Source: an uncultured Clostridia bacterium | Lineage (GTDB): Bacteria; Bacillota; Clostridia; Oscillospirales; Oscillospiraceae | Reading direction: 5' to 3' | NCBI GenBank assembly: GCA_945482615.1 | Contig: CALYRG010000006.1 | Coordinates: 1-48,899, forward strand | DNA length: 48,899 bases | Part shown: positions 48,600-48,899 of the stretch, one piece after another | How the letters are laid out: every line of letters starts with the position of its first letter | Position numbering within the stretch: the stretch's first letter is position 1 | The notes under the pieces: generated by a model | Database searches by the model: none | What the model was told of the DNA's origin: nothing | The model's input: the letters and a program-made list of their open reading frames with translations, nothing else | Translations under genes and position numbers: made by a program

Positions 48600-48679
48600 T
48601 GTATCACCCCAATAACAAGTGTCTGTCCTATCCTATGCGTCCCGGAGCAGCTAAGAACAAAAGAAATGGAATATGGGAC

Positions 48680-48708
48680 TTGACAGAAAGAGTGAGGGGT
48701 GGTATAAT
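48680..48708 (+). promoter_or_regulatory. Putative sigma-A promoter for the tRNA cluster
   Basis: TTGACA - 17 bp - TATAAT. Confidence 0.85.
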
Positions 48709-48742
48709 ACGGCTCGTGGTGAAACGCACCTCGACCCAATTT

Positions 48743-48819
48743 GGGCCTTTAGCTCAGTTGGTTAGAGCCTCCGGCTCATAACCGGATCGTCCCGGGTTCG
48801 AATCCCTGAAGGCCCACCA
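48743..48819 (+). tRNA. tRNA-Met (anticodon CAU)
   Basis: GGGCCTTTAGCTCAGTTGGTTAGAGCCTCCGGCTCATAACCGGATCGTCCCGGGTTCGAATCCCTGAAGGCCCACCA cloverleaf, CCA encoded. Confidence 0.93.
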
Positions 48820-48852
48820 GTTCATTCCAGGCGACTGCCTGTAAATAAATAT

Positions 48853-48899
<47 letters not shown>

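Overview
The window is a roughly 49 kb, moderately high-GC chromosomal segment. Gene content and order suggest a Clostridia/Oscillospiraceae-like Firmicute, which is my inference. Most of it is dense core housekeeping sequence: murB-whiA-dnaE; a lipoprotein plus two-component system; DUF1385-prmC-recA-recX-rimO-pgsA; a carbohydrate ABC transporter; an orphan polyprenyl sugar-phosphotransferase; a TGS/uridine-kinase-like fusion; scpA-scpB-DUF2953-ytfJ-dacB-rluB; acpP; a large SRP RNA; dnaX-ybaB-recR; pepF; a polysaccharide deacetylase; apbE/NusG_II/Gx-transporter; prfB; secG; pepD; a SpoVB-like flippase; nth; a two-OB SSB-like protein; and tRNA-Met/tRNA-Trp at the right edge. The clearest accessory region is about 38.58-40.20 kb. 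It holds a 5'-truncated tyrosine recombinase, a small protein with a HEPN-like R-x4-H motif, an intact tRNA-Arg(CCU), and a second tRNA-Arg(CCU) 5' half cut at the anticodon loop and joined to foreign sequence, which looks like a degraded integration scar. Two very short ORFs below the ORF-track cutoff have good Shine-Dalgarno sequences: 22 aa at 38577-38645 (-) and 23 aa at 41131-41202 (-). The second overlaps the NusG_II gene by ATGA. I see no CRISPR array, complete prophage or intact transposon. No search was run, so all functional names come from reading the translations.
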